This document shows positions 34,303 to 46,581 of a stretch of 64,000 nt of DNA, piece by piece. The notes below the pieces were generated by a model. That model was given only the letters and a program-made list of their open reading frames with translations. It had not been told where the DNA came from and searched no databases. Origin of the DNA: Liolophura sinensis (lineage: Eukaryota > Mollusca > Polyplacophora > Chitonida > Chitonidae); the NCBI RefSeq assembly GCF_032854445.1, contig NC_088303.1, forward strand, positions 24,869,501 to 24,933,500. Direction: 5' to 3'. A program made the position numbers and the translations under genes. Positions within the stretch are counted from its first letter, which is position 1, and each line of letters begins with the position of its first letter.

Positions 34303-35414
34303 AACTGACTGTGAAGAATATATAACATGTTGAGTTTCAATTGTTTTGAAAAGAGTGGCTGTATTAATTTCAAGTTTTCTGGACAGTATGGCCAGAATTC
34401 CCGGAGCCTAAATGTGACAACATGATGTGAAGATGAAATCTTTCTCTCTGATTGGATCCTATAAGATGAGCTGTGAAATGAGAAGGCCAGTGATTGGATA
34501 TGTAGATGTTACAGATTTTCTACTCCGTTAAGCATCTATTTGATTGATCAGTAGTTTAGCCAGTGGTAATGTGTAGATCATTCAGCCGATGAGAATGTAG
34601 ACCTTTATAGTTCAACCCATCTCTAATGAGAACCTTTTTCTCTTTACACATTTTCATATTAATGTGACCTGTTAACTCTTCTTTAGCTGGTAACTAATTG
34701 TTTCTGTGTAATATTTCAGTTTTCCTCTACAAAGCATAGTTCACTCTTTTTTTTTTTATTTTTGTGAAAAGTTGGCCAATTTTCAGTGTTTCTTGACAAT
34801 CCACTTTGATTGTTCATGATGATATGCACATGTTTTTTTGTACTTACATAGTGAGCGCACTATCTGTTGATATTGGTGAGCAATCTCCATGTTTACTCAC
34901 AACGTGAGAGTTAAGCAGTCTGTAGTCGTGATAGTGGGTGTAACTCTAGTTGTCAGGGGTGAAGAATTATGACCATTCTTGATATAGTTATGCAAAAAAG
35001 AGGCTTCAGAGTTAACTTGAAGGTTTTGATTTCGAGAGAGAATAACAAATTTTATGTGACATTTTGGAGTGATTACATAATTTGTATCGTTATGATAACA
35101 GTAAAAATGTCAAGGTCGCACTGTGGTCAAGGTCATTAAGGTATAGAAGAAAAAAAGCGTTCATAATGGACAGATTAGTTGTGCTGCAGAAATTGTAATT
35201 TCTGAGGTATACATGTATGTGTGTTCTACAAAAGCAATGATAATATGTTCTTTACATGACGCTACATACGCTGTACTGTGCATGTGCATCAGTACAGTTG
35301 AGTGCAGCTTTCTGGCTGTTGTGTGATATTGTAATGCAGGCTGTCATAAGTCACCAGAAAGATGGACACAAGATAACTTGCTGATGATTTCTGTGAGGGG
35401 ATTGTTCAGGAGTC

Positions 35415-35995
35415 AGGTGTAGACATTTGGTCAGTGTTTGCAAGGTGGCTTCTCAGTATCATGTCTTGCTTTTCAGTGTGTCAACTACTTTCATGACGAC
35501 ATTGTAGTCAGGTGTAGACTTTTGGTCAGTGTTAACAGAGTGACTTCTCAGTATCATGTCTTGCTTTCCAGTGTGTCAGCTGTTCTCATGATGACACTGT
35601 GGCTTGGTGTAGGCATTTGATCAGTGTTTACAAAGTGACTTCTCAGTATCGTGTCTTGCTTTCCAATGTGTCGGCTGTTCTTATGATGACACTGTGGTCT
35701 GGTGTAGGCATTTGATCAGTGTTTATAAAGTGACTTCTCAGTATCATGTCTTGCTTTCCAGTGTGTCAGGTGTTCTCATGATGACACTGTGGTCTGGCGT
35801 AGACATTTGATCAGTGTTTACAAAGTGACTTCTCAGTATCGTGTCTTGCTTTCCAGTGTGTCAGGTGTTCTCATGATGACACTGTGGTCTGGCGTAGACA
35901 TTTGATCAGTGTTTACAAAGTGACTTCTCAGTATCGTGTCTTGCTTTCCAGTGTGTCCGCTGTTCTCATGATGATACTTAGGTCTGGTGTAGACA
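35415..35995. repeat. 95-bp minisatellite, about six copies
   Basis: Units contain 'gtagacatttgatcagtgtt', 'gtgacttctcagtatc', 'gtcttgctttccagtgtgtc' and 'atgatgacactgtgg', with 95-bp spacing (for example 35794 to 35889). Inner copies are most alike; outer copies have diverged. Confidence 0.95.
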
Positions 35996-35999
35996 AGTG

Positions 36000-37200
36000 A
36001 CCTGTCAGCATCTGTCTCGGTTTCCAGTATATCAACTTCAGTTCTCTTCATTATGACACTGCCACTGAATTGTTTATTTAAAATATGTTGGTATTGTAAT
36101 AACATCCTGTATTAAATGTTTATTGGTTATTGCTCTGTTTTAATATATATACATGTACCCATATGTTGAAATGTGTTACACATTCTGCGATGTCTCAGTC
36201 CGTATATATATATATATATCTTAATGTGCAGTTCTGACTCATAATTTTGTAATGTACTTTCAATTCTTGATGTTTGTGTAACAGTCTTTTTGAAGGAAAT
36301 TTTTAATGCATTATTGAGCTTTTTACTGTCACTTTTATGTTTCTTTTTTTCATTTTTTTTTTGTACTGATTTTTGTTACGTAAACATTTACAAGTATAAT
36401 AATGTAAAGAAATACATTTCCCAGCCAAGTTTAAATGGTTCTGTGTGATGATTCTTGACAGTGTTCCATTAATGGGGTCTGTGTAAAATTAATAGTCAAA
36501 ATTTGAAGTCAGTTGAAACAAACTAAGGCAATTGATTGTTCCTTTTGACAGAAGATCTGTAACTTCAGGTATACATCAGGCTTTCTTACGTAGGAAGTTT
36601 CCAAGGTGATGATCAAGTTTGTAAACAGGGTGATGGTGAAGTTTGTAAACATTTATACATCTGAAATTTGTTTACGTCTCAGAAAGTCTGATTCCACTGA
36701 TATAGTTATTTGGAAAGTACCCTGTGGTTTGAGCTTTCATGAAAAGCCAGTGTATAAGTATTTTAGGTTGAGCCAATTTTTCTGATTTGCTAAAATTTTG
36801 TTTTCTAAGCTTGTGAAAATAAACTTGGCTCCTAAAATATTGTTTATGAATTTATTTTACCCTCAGGTTTGTGTGCCAATAACATTGCCTATAAATGAGA
36901 TATTCCCCATTTTTTTTCTCCTTTATTTTTGTTTGTGCAGGACATTTTTCTCACATTCACACTTTTCTGCAGGACAGTTTCTCACGTTCACATTACCTCA
37001 CATGATCTAAACAGCACCACCATACAGTCCAGTATTTACTTTGTGATATTTACTGTTGTGGAAATTTAATTAGGCAACCAAGACATAATTGTAATCTGTC
37101 AATGAAGGGCTTGGTGCCTGTGGACTACACTAATAGTTAACAAAGCCTTGTAATGCATGGAATGTTGGGTCAACATTTCTGTGTTGTTATCATTATATAA
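36000..37200. other. Intergenic sequence, no gene seen
   Basis: AT-rich, with a small TA run near 36204-36220. Nothing coding or structured is evident. Confidence 0.5.
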
Positions 37201-37221
37201 GGATGAGGCGACATGAATACA

Positions 37222-38205
37222 CACTGGCAGCTCCTTGTTACTTATGTACAACTGTGCACCAGTCTACTGGACGCTGTATAGCGCCTTATTACTTATGTAC
37301 AGCTATGTACCAGTCTACTGGACGCTGCATAGCGCCTTATTACTTATGCACAACTGTGCACCAGTCTACTGGATGTTGCATAGCTCCTTATTACTTATGT
37401 ACAACTGTGCACCAGTCTACTGGACGCTGCATAGCTCCTCATTACTTATGTACAGCTATGTACCAGTCTACTGGACGCTGCATAGCACCTTATTACTTAT
37501 GTACAGCTATGTACCAGTCTACTGGACGCTGCATAGCTCCTCATTACTTATGTACAGCTATGTACCAGTCTACTGGATGCTGCATAGCTCCTCATTACTT
37601 ATGTACAGCTATGTACCAGTCTACTGGATGCTGCATAGCTCCTCATTACTTATGTACGGCTATGTACCAGTCTACTGGGCGCTGCATAGCTCCTCATTAC
37701 TTATGTACAGCTATGTACCAGTCTACTGGACGCTGCATAGCGCCTTATTACTTATGTACAACTGTGCACCAGTCTACTGGATGCTTCATAGCTCCTCATT
37801 ACTTATGTACAACTATGTACCAGTCTACTGGACGCTGCATAGCGCCTTATTACTTATGCACAACTGTGTACCAGCCTACTGGATGCTGCATAGCTCCTTG
37901 TTACTTATGTACAACTGTGCACCAGTCTACTGGATGCTGCATAGCTCCTCATTACTTATGTACAGCTATGTACCAGTCGACTGGACGCTGCATAGCTCCT
38001 CATTACTTATGCACAACTGTGTACCAGTCTACTGGATGCTGCATATCTCCTCATTACTTATGCACAATTGTGTACCAGTCTACTGGATGCTGCATAGCTC
38101 CTCATTACTTATGCACAACTGTGTACCAGTCTACTGGATGCTGCATAGCTCCTTATTACTTATGTACAACTGTGTACCAGTCTACTGGACGCTGCATTAT
38201 ATTAA
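37222..38205. repeat. 51-bp minisatellite, 19 copies
   Basis: Units read 'acttatgtacaactgtgcac' then 'cagtctactgg' and 'cgctgcatagctcctcatt', with exact 51-bp spacing. Two overlapping + frames of ~340 codons are open at once because 51 is 3 x 17. Variants such as acagctatg/acaactgtg and gacgc/gatgc are shuffled among copies. Confidence 0.97.
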
Positions 38206-39483
38206 CTACACCATATCAAGAGTGAAACTGCACCGTTGGAATTTCATCATTTTGGACAAAAACAATTTCAGCTAAACATAAACCATATAAAACATCTTTT
38301 TCTTGACAAATGCATGAAAGCAGCATTAATTTAAAGACTTGAGAACACAATGGAGTAAGCATTTGTTGAGCCATTTCCAATACAACCTACACATTTAGCA
38401 TAATGTGCTGATTATTGTAGCATCAGATATTATGTTACCCATACATTTAAAAAAAAAAAAAAATCATTTTTGCTTTACTAATGTGATCATGCATGTTCCT
38501 CGCACCAGTTTATAAAGAGTGCTTTTTTTCAATGGCAAACTCGCATTATGTATGCAAGTAACATGCACTCTTGTGATACCAGTGACCCGGATAGAATACT
38601 CCATATCCAGATGTAAGCTAAGCTGTCAGGAATACACTTCCACTCAAAAACAGACCCTCCCCCCCCCCCCAAAAAAAACACCCACCTATTAGCTCTGCCA
38701 GGAGGAGACCTTTACATGAGAATTTGGCAATATTGCAATTTTTTGATATCTACCTCTGAGAGAACTTAGCATAACATTTCACTCTTTGTTAACATTGACT
38801 TTCATTTTTGTTTAAATTAAATAATTTTGTGTAATATTTAGTTAGCTAATTTCAATGCATGCACATCTGTACATGTATTTACCATATTTGTATTTGTCCA
38901 AATGTGATTCATTTGTAGCTTTTATATTTATTTTTACTCTTCTGTTATTTTTTTTTTTTTTTTTGTGGCTATGCAGACATGTAGTTCAACTTTAATTATA
39001 ACAAGCTGAAGACTTGTAACTTTTGAACCAGTACTAGAATGTTATGATTCCCGGATGTATAAGGGTGTAAAATAGCATCTCAGTATCAATGCATTATCCT
39101 ATTGGTGTGTCAGTATGTTGAAACGAGAAACGTATTTCTCTGCTGTATACCAAATTGAGTTGGAATTTAAACACTTTGTTGATGCTTGGATGTCCATCAA
39201 CATATATTAGTAAATGTCACCTGCTACACTTGTGATATTTTAACTTTTAAACAACTTCAGTTTACAGTTGTCCAGCCAGCATTAATTTCAGTTCATCAGT
39301 TTTTAAATTTGTACATACTGTTACAGAAAGTAACACAGCCATGGTGTATTGTACTTGTGTGACAAAGCATTCAAGAGAAATATTTAATTTGTAAGCTTAT
39401 GACATAAAGGAGTACTGGATTATCACCAGACCTTAGTGAGGATATTCCTCTGCAACTTAGGACAAAGGAGTGATGGATTTTCA

Positions 39484-39547
39484 CCCCACAGCCTGTAGGG
39501 TACATCTCGGCCACCCAACAGCCTGTAGGGTACATCTCGGCCACCCA
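39484..39547. repeat. 30-bp direct repeat, two copies
   Basis: The phrase acagcctgtagggtacatct followed by cggccaccca occurs at 39488 and 39518. Confidence 0.9.
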
Positions 39548-39676
39548 GCAGACAGTAGTCTATATGTACATGTGGTACATGTGCCTTGTAGTTGCCGGCT
39601 CTTCTAATCTGCAGCACTACGTTTAACACTGTAGCAAATACCGGCTGAGCAGATGTGCACTTAGATCACTCAGTTC

Positions 39677-39678
<2 letters not shown>

Positions 39679-39714
<36 letters not shown>
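39679..39714. repeat. AT microsatellite
   Basis: An uninterrupted run of about 18 AT dinucleotides. Confidence 0.95.
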
Positions 39715-39717
<3 letters not shown>

Positions 39718-41310
39718 TGTAATAAATGGTCCTGTAGTTTGACCTGTAGACCAGGTTGCTTTGTTTAATTGTGACGTGCCAAGTTTTAATTGTGTTGTCC
39801 AGAGGCTTATTGTATCAATGCAGTTTATAGAACGCTACACCAAGCATGCTTAACGTCGATGGCGCCTGGTGCAAATTGTGACTGCGTTGTTAAGTAGTCT
39901 CTGGGTGTTCTTGTATTGGTCAATATTGTTCTGTTGTAAATATGGAGGAGTAATTAAAAAAAACTCATCAAACCAAACTATATGTTTGACTTTTAATTTT
40001 ACTTACTGGAGACATTTGTAACTCAATGGACATATTTTTACGAAGACATTATGTATGTGGTAACAAAGGTTGAATAATGACAGTCATATTTATCATACAT
40101 ACATATCCATATCACTCGCATAATTAGACATCATTCATAATCCACCTTTGCCAGTCAAAATCAGGACATTCATTTGATCTCCCTTTTACCTGGCTTATCA
40201 AAAAATGGTCCATGAGCACTGTGGAAAGAGGTAAATTCTACCATGAACCTGGATTTTAAGTTCTTATCACAGACATACATGTCATTAAAAGAAGAACTCA
40301 GAATGTCATATGTACTGTAACAAGAAGTTGCAAAACTACACGACTCCAAAGATATGAAAAGGAGCAAAAGCAAGATGTTTGTTGGGGGTTGCCATATTGT
40401 TTGGCTACACGTGTGTATCTGTGGCCCGTCAGCTAACGAGAAGGCAACAAACACAAAACTTACACAACGTCCTGCATTAGCTAAAATGTGGCTCATTTTA
40501 TATCACTGCTACCACTAAACCAGTTTGAGCTTTGGGACACAAGGAAAATGGTAACAGGTCGCTGTTGGAATAACGTGTGAGGATTTTACAGGAAGAAAAT
40601 GTCTGTTTATCAAGTTTTGTAAGAAGCAAAAGTGGAGACAGTTTTTATGTTATCTAATACCGCTTCCTGTGTCACAACCTGACCCTGTTAATCTCAACAT
40701 TGTTCAAGATTTCTGTATAAAATTTGGTAGTGGTAGCAATGAAGTAAAGTGATTACAGAAAGCGGCACATGCGCTGTAAGCTGTATGGCAGAATGATCGG
40801 TGAATAAGGTCATGTCCCATGATATGAAGAGCGCAGGGTCCAACTACACGACAGCGCCCATGTACTCTCATTCTTCAACCTTTTTCAACCCCATATCTCT
40901 GCTACCAATATTTTGAAACATTCTGAGAGAACTAGAGGATGTAGAGAAATAATCTGCACAGTTGTATGAAGCTTGCATCTTTAGTGACACAAACAAATGG
41001 TTTTTAGCCTCATTTTCAGAATAATTGTATGCATAAATTCCACTGAAAAAAGTGTTTTAGAGATTGAAAAAGTTGAAGATTTACAGTGTTTGTACTAATA
41101 ATTAGGCAAGGGTACAGGACTTCCCTATGCAATGAAATTATATATGAGAAACCTTATGAATTTCAACATCAATGATAGCTTTCTTTCAAGTGCATATCAA
41201 CTGAACATTATTATGGGGAGGGTGTGGATGTGGGGCTGAGGCAGCTGAACTACTGTCCCATTCAAATCCATTATTTCAGTGGAACTAAAACATCCCCCAC
41301 CCGCTCTCTA

Positions 41311-41582
41311 TGATTTGTTATTTATGTATTTATTTGATTTGTGTTTTATGGTACGCCGTACTCAAGAATGTTTCACTTAGAAGACAGCGTTATGGTTAAA
41401 GGGAACCTGGCAGAGCCCAAAGGAAACCTGCGACCAATCACAGTTTGCTGGAAGGCCTTCCCACGTACGACCAGAGAGGACGCTGATATTAGCTGAACTT
41501 GAACTCACAGCAATCACACAGCATTGGCTCCTAAGTCATCGCGCCCTGCTGGCATGCTAACCACCTTACCCACGCAGGCCCC
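41311..41582 (-). mobile_element. Diverged near full-length tRNA-derived SINE
   Basis: The element has the family's body (gccgtactcaagaatg, cagagccc, 'gtttgctggaaggccttccc', 'ctgaacttgaactcacagc') and ends in a 'caggccccc' head on the - strand. It is flanked by ctctctatgatttg (41304) and ctctctaatttg (41583), probably a decayed target-site duplication. Many substitutions mark it as older than the copy at 43721. Confidence 0.85.
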
Positions 41583-42479
41583 CTCTCTAATTTGAAAAGA
41601 GACAAAATGATGCCCTTGAATATTCACAAGGTCACGGGACAACCTTATGTAGACCAACTAATAAACAGCACAGGATATGAAATATAAAAGGCACTAACAA
41701 GTAGTCCAAGAGGGGTATTGTATTGTATCTATTTACAAAAGAAGAAACTATATACATCCTCCTTAATAATAATTATTTTCACTTTGAAGGCATACAATAT
41801 ACAAATGAACAATAGGCAGGGGATTACATGTATATGCAAGATGTAATTTGTCGCTGTGTATTCAACACCAAATGCTAGGCAAATGGGCAAAATGACAAAC
41901 GTGTTAAGACTAATGCGTTCCATATGATGAAGACAAAAGTTTATGAAGTATCATGTTCACCACCTTTAATAGCATCTGATCCATGAATTGGTATTAGCAC
42001 ATGACACTCCACACATATACAGTACTCATTTAACTTCACACGTGTATGTATTTTGGGTACCGCGTATGAATGACAGCTCTCACCATAACATGGCTGCAGT
42101 ACTGCAGAAGTGCTGTTAAGCCACAATCACTTGTTCACTGCTGACAGCACCCTAGCCAGATGTTTTACAGCCTTCAACCCTCTCAGGACTGACTCTGGCT
42201 GTCATAGATGTAACAGTTGTAACTGAAAGAAGCCAGTCAGTGTTGAGAATTAACATAAGTATGATACTGAACCCTGTGCCCACCCAACAACATACAAAAT
42301 CTTCTGTCATTCATACACTGTTCATGACCCATCGAATTCCAGATGGACATTCATCACTGTAACATGTACCATAATACTCACCACTCTTAACAAAATATAG
42401 TATAATATTGCACAAAAAATTTAAATTCGCGAACCTCCTCATCCATTCATTCAAGTCTTAAATAATCATTCTAAGATTT

Positions 42480-42665
42480 CCTTGGGCCAATCAAATCTCA
42501 CATATCAATATGGCGCAGCCTTTCACCATTCTCAACCAATCAAATATCACAATTCACTGACTGGATGTCCAATCTTTCACTCATCCTTCGGCCAATCAAA
42601 TCTCAGATGCTACTTGTGCCTGATGTTTCACCGTCATCCTCCACCAATCAAATCAGATATTACTT
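42480..42665. repeat. Degenerate ~50-bp repeats each with CCAATCAAAT
   Basis: CCAATCAAAT occurs at about 42487, 42535, 42591 and 42644, with 'tcaccatyctc'-like sequence between. The last copy overlaps the stop codon of TRAPPC4 on the - strand; the others lie in its presumed 3' UTR. Confidence 0.75.
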
Positions 42666-42725
42666 ATACCGACTCTTTCTATCTGTTCAAGAGCAGCCTG
42701 TAAATTGGTCTCAAACAGGTCGCAT
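42653..42725 (-). CDS. TRAPPC4: TRAPPC4 exon 5 (last)
   Basis: Acceptor ttactttcag, 73 bp, entering in phase 2. It encodes [20 protein letters not shown] and SNI, then stops at TGA (42655-42653). The final residues come from sequence shared with the CCAATCAAAT repeats downstream. Confidence 0.93.
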
Positions 42726-45700
42726 CTGAAAGTAAACAACAAATACAATTACAGCTGTATATACAGCTTTACATTCTTATTCGTAATAGGGTTCAGTGAT
42801 CGTAATTAAGAAGTCAAGGCATCTTCACATATAACATTTAAAAGTTATGTGTAGATGCCTTAACTCCTTCATTACTAACAAATACAATGTTAAGTATTCA
42901 ATGTGTACACATCAGCCAAGATATGCAAAAAAATGATCCACAAAAATGAGGCTATTTGATAAAAGCAACTTCCCCTATATGTGAGGTGTAGAGTTAATTT
43001 CCTTGGCTTCTGCCCAGTGTTCACAAACCCACAGTCCTCCTCCCCTGGCTCACCATCACAAACCCATAGTCCTCCTCCCCTGGCTCACCATCACAAACCC
43101 ATAGTCCTCCTCCCCTGGCATGCATGCATATGTAAGGGAAACAATGCTGAGTACAACGTATAAAACCAATAAATTAAACAAATGGCACAAATTCCTTTAT
43201 AAACCTCAGTGAATACATTACCTTATGGGCATATCCATGGAGTAAAATGGATTTTTGAGAGCAAAGTCTGAGTAGACTTCATAGATCTTCTTCAGCAGGG
43301 CATCCACAGCTGTTTGTCTGGGATCTGCCACCACAATAAACTTAATTCCTGTCCACAGAACAGACATGCAATGAGACATAAACAGAAAAGCCATTAGTCA
43401 TATATTTATGATGAAGAAGTTACTCCAGGTTTGAATCTGATCCCCACTTTTCTCCACTCAAGAAAAGTATGATATACTCAACAAAAACATAAATGTTTGT
43501 GAATGAAAGGCAATGTAACTTCAAGACATAAGACATGTCATATCTGTCTAAGAGTCTATATCATACGGCACTAACATATTCTTCATAATCGCTGGTTTAC
43601 ATGAACAGTTAGAATAAAACCCTAACTGAGTTAAACTGACAGGAAGCCACATTTCATTGGTTACCTATGGCCATTTGCCAGATATCACACTGTCACTCTC
43701 TGTGCTGTACGTCTTCAATTTATTTATTTATTTGATTGGTGTTTTACGCCGTACTCAAGAATATTTCACTTATACGACGGCGGCCAGCATTATGGTGGGT
43801 GGAAACCGGGCAGAGCCCGGGGGAAACCCACGACCATCCGCAGGTTGCTGGCAGACCTTCCCACTTACGGCCGGAGAGGAAGCCAGCATGAGCTGGACTT
43901 GAACTCACAGCGACCGCATTGGTGAGAGGCTCCTGGGTCATTACGCTGCGCTAGCGCGCTAACCGACTGAGCCACGGAGGCCCCCTGTACGTCTTTAATT
44001 ATATTATATATATCTACATAGATATATATAAGCTCTAAATTGTACACATGTATATTGCATGCACTCATGACTCGGTTAGATTTCATAACAAAAAGAATTT
44101 TATCCTTGAGTGCTTACAGTGAAAGGCACACTCCACGAGATATGATGGAATTCTCTTGTCAGAATGTGAGTGCACGTCATTTATAGCCAAACAATTATTA
44201 AGCTTCAGTCACACAATCATTCATTCATTCAGTCACCCACCTGTGAGAGTCTGAAAACAGTGAAGATTGAAGGTGTCTGTTTCCAGCAGTTCTATACCTG
44301 AAGATCGCGGTTCTGGTGACAGTTGTGAGCCAATGGCAAATAATCTGCAGACATGAGAAAGTGTGTCAGATTCCAGTGGAGTCAGCACACCAGAAACAAT
44401 GCTACAGTGAGAGATGAATACAGCACAAACAGGGATGGATACAGGGTCTCATTGTGTTGGTCAGATGGGCTCTTTCCAAAAAATTAAATGGGCACAAATT
44501 TGCAAACACCAAAGGATTTCTTTTCTAAAAAATGAAATGTTTGTATTTTTCAATTCATTGTAGGACTAACTCCTTGTTAGATGACAGTGACATACATTTC
44601 ATAATATGCACAGAAATAGTTTAACATAGCTGAGAATGCATTTCCAAGCAAAATCTATGGCCTCCAGTCCCCTGGCCGTTTTGGTCTGAACTGTCTGCAG
44701 ACCCTGAGCAATGAGGTGTTTTGCTTCAATATCACTCTTGTTGCTTTTGCTGAGGCTTTCAAGCAGGAAATTTGTCAGGTACTTCGTAAGACAGAGATTT
44801 GCCAGTTTCTCTAACCACAAACCTGACTGCCAACCCATATGTGAAACATTATTTGAATTAATTAACATCAATCAAACAAATAGATTAGTTAGGAATGTTT
44901 GGTGTGAATAAAGATGAATTAAGATTGAGACTAAGGTCGCTTTATGCGGTTTTCAACAACTGTGAAATTTATCACTGTGAAATGACATGTGTGCTGACAG
45001 ATTTCAGCAAGACCAAAGAAGAACACGTTTATCCTATGAAACATTAGTAGAAACACAAAATCCCAGTAAGTGAAATTTTGAAAACTTCTGTATTTTCTAT
45101 GTAACATGAAAGAAAATTGGGTTACTCACGAGTGAAACATACTGGCTAGCATGATTCTTTCATTTGTGGTCAGTTTGGTGCGGCCAAACTTGATGTTGAT
45201 TGGATAGTTTTCTTCCATTGCCAGCATTTCAAGGATATCTCTGCCGTCTTTCAACATCCTTCCTTCTGCTGGCACTCCATTAATAGCTAAAACAGCATGG
45301 CCCACTAGAAAAGAAAACAAAATATTAATCAGAATTTGCAAAACCTCTAACACATGTCAGCTATATTAGAAACGGCTAACCACCAAAATAATAGAACCCT
45401 TACCATGCAGAAAACTGAAACAGCAACTATATAATACTTATTTTAGATGAAAAACAGAGAATATTTTAATTTTGATGCTACGACTGCAAGCACACTTGCA
45501 TTTGTCTTTTCTTTTGGTGACTACCTTTTTCTTTTCTTTTAGGGATAATCATCATTATTCGGCATCACTAGTTGCAATGAATGATCCAATCATGTACACA
45601 AAAAATTTCCCTTTTGTGTCACAACATATCTCAGCCATCAAAAGTATACTAATGCTGATGTCACAAAAGCTGTGATCATATTCACTGAAAAGTAAACACA

Positions 45701-46575
45701 CACACACACACACAAATAAAGTAGAAGACCTTACAATTGCTGTTAAGGTCTGACACTGCATGCATTGTCCTATAGTCCATTGTCCTAATAATCCTTGTCA
45801 CTGATAGGTAAAGTAGACTTCAAGAAATTTATCAAGACAATCATCTTCCTTGTTACTTTTGGTATAGATAATTTTTTTTTTTTTTTTTTGGTTGTTGATA
45901 TATAATGATTAAGAATTTCTGTGTACTATATGCTGCATGTGATGTAAACAGTTCTTGCACAACAAAGCAGGAACACAGAAGAGCTGATGAAGACTTGTTC
46001 ATAAAAATGTTGTTCAAACTGGATTTATCAGGCAATAGGAAGACAGGAAAGAAAGACAATTCATAATTTCACTGGAGGTGAAAACAAACAAATTTAACCC
46101 ATGTGAGAAAGGCAATATGGAAGGTTTTCGCATATAAACTGGTAAAAAAAAATAGCATATCTACTGTCAGTTTTTTGTTGGAAAGTTCGGACTACCAACT
46201 CAGATGCTTAGTGTGAAAAGCTTATTCTTGCATAAAAAGAAGTCGTATTTTCTGCCACGTGATATAAACAACAACCTCTGCTTAACAAAATCGGTTACAA
46301 TGTTCAGTAACAGCCTAATTGACAGTGAAGTTAGGTTCACTGGTGTAAAAAGTAAATTAACTGAATATTATCGATAACTGGACACCACATGATAATTTAC
46401 CTTTCACACCATCTCTTTCACCAAAGGCAACAACGATTTTATCGTCAAATATTTTGAGGACTAACTCCAATGGGTACCCAAAGACCTTTTCCACTTCGGG
46501 TCTGGAACTGTTGTTATCATAATGATAAATCAAGCCTCCAGCTTTGTTGATAATGTATACACTGTAGATTGTCAT
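42653..46575 (-). CDS. TRAPPC4: TRAPPC4 (TRAPP complex subunit 4, synbindin/Trs23), five exons, complete
   Basis: Five exons (46575-46401, 45304-45130, 44344-44241, 43348-43222, 42725-42653) join through GT-AG introns into a 217-residue protein, close to the ~219 residues of vertebrate TRAPPC4. It begins [17 protein letters not shown], has [15 protein letters not shown] and [20 protein letters not shown] in the middle and [20 protein letters not shown] near the end, all family hallmarks. TRAPPC4 is a longin-fold core subunit of TRAPP complexes, which act as Rab1/Rab11-type exchange factors and tether vesicles at the ER-Golgi and Golgi. An in-frame ATG two codons upstream (46581) could be used instead; M at 46575 matches the family start. 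The C-terminal tail is not closely conserved. Confidence 0.96.
43022..43119. repeat. 35-bp tandem repeat, 2.8 copies, in TRAPPC4 intron 4
   Basis: Units cacaaacccatagtcctcct followed by cccctggctcaccat start at 43022, 43057 and 43092. They are almost identical. A faint SINE tail (taagggaaacaatgctgagtac-like) follows to about 43185. Confidence 0.93.
43222..43348 (-). CDS. TRAPPC4: TRAPPC4 exon 4
   Basis: Acceptor ctgtggacag, donor gtaatgt, 127 bp, phase 1 to 2. It encodes [36 protein letters not shown] and SMDMPIR. Confidence 0.96.
43721..43984 (-). mobile_element. Full-length tRNA-derived SINE in TRAPPC4 intron 3
   Basis: Read on the - strand it starts 'gggggcctccgtggctcagt' with a box A-like TGGCTCAGTCGG, then a box B-like GTGAGTTCAAGTCC about 50 bp on. 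Then comes a conserved body ('gggtttcccccgggctctgc') and a tail of (aaat)n repeats. It is flanked by ctgtacgtcttcaatt (43705-43720) and ctgtacgtctttaatt (43985-44000), a 16-bp target-site duplication with one mismatch. It lies in the same orientation as TRAPPC4. At least six partial relatives occur in this window. Confidence 0.93.
44241..44344 (-). CDS. TRAPPC4: TRAPPC4 exon 3
   Basis: Acceptor atgtctgcag, donor gtgggtg, 104 bp, phase 2 to 1. It encodes [20 protein letters not shown] and [14 protein letters not shown]. Confidence 0.96.
44345..45129 (-). other. TRAPPC4 intron 2
   Basis: AT-rich intron sequence. I see no element in it. Confidence 0.7.
45130..45304 (-). CDS. TRAPPC4: TRAPPC4 exon 2
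   Basis: Acceptor tcttttctag, donor gtgagta, 175 bp, phase 1 to 2. It encodes [20 protein letters not shown] through [20 protein letters not shown] and LASMFHS, including the PDZ-like insertion region seen in animal TRAPPC4. Confidence 0.96.
45305..46400 (-). other. TRAPPC4 intron 1
   Basis: About 1.1 kb of AT-rich intron, with a CA run (about 45697-45714) and a poly-T run (about 45872-45890). Nothing else is seen. Confidence 0.7.
46401..46575 (-). CDS. TRAPPC4: TRAPPC4 exon 1
   Basis: It encodes residues 1-58, the N-terminal longin strand region ([20 protein letters not shown], then [19 protein letters not shown] and FGERDGVK). Donor gtaaatt follows at 46400. Phase 0 to 1. Confidence 0.96.
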
Positions 46576-46581
46576 TTTCAA

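Larger units (their letters stand above)
38206..41300. other. Intergenic region between convergent genes
   Basis: No gene is recognised. It holds homopolymer runs (about 38449 and 38951), a two-copy 30-bp repeat (39484-39547) and an AT dinucleotide run at 39679-39714. Confidence 0.55.

Noticed and set aside
37203-38275. Two overlapping + frames of about 340 codons
   Set aside because: Both come from the 51-bp repeat. No splice signals, homology or codon pattern support a protein.
43721-43984. Functional tRNA gene
   Set aside because: Box A- and box B-like elements are present, but the sequence lacks a full cloverleaf and is followed by the SINE body and tail.
43865-44086. Small - strand open frame ([17 protein letters not shown])
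   Set aside because: It is a translation of the tRNA-like SINE head, not a gene.
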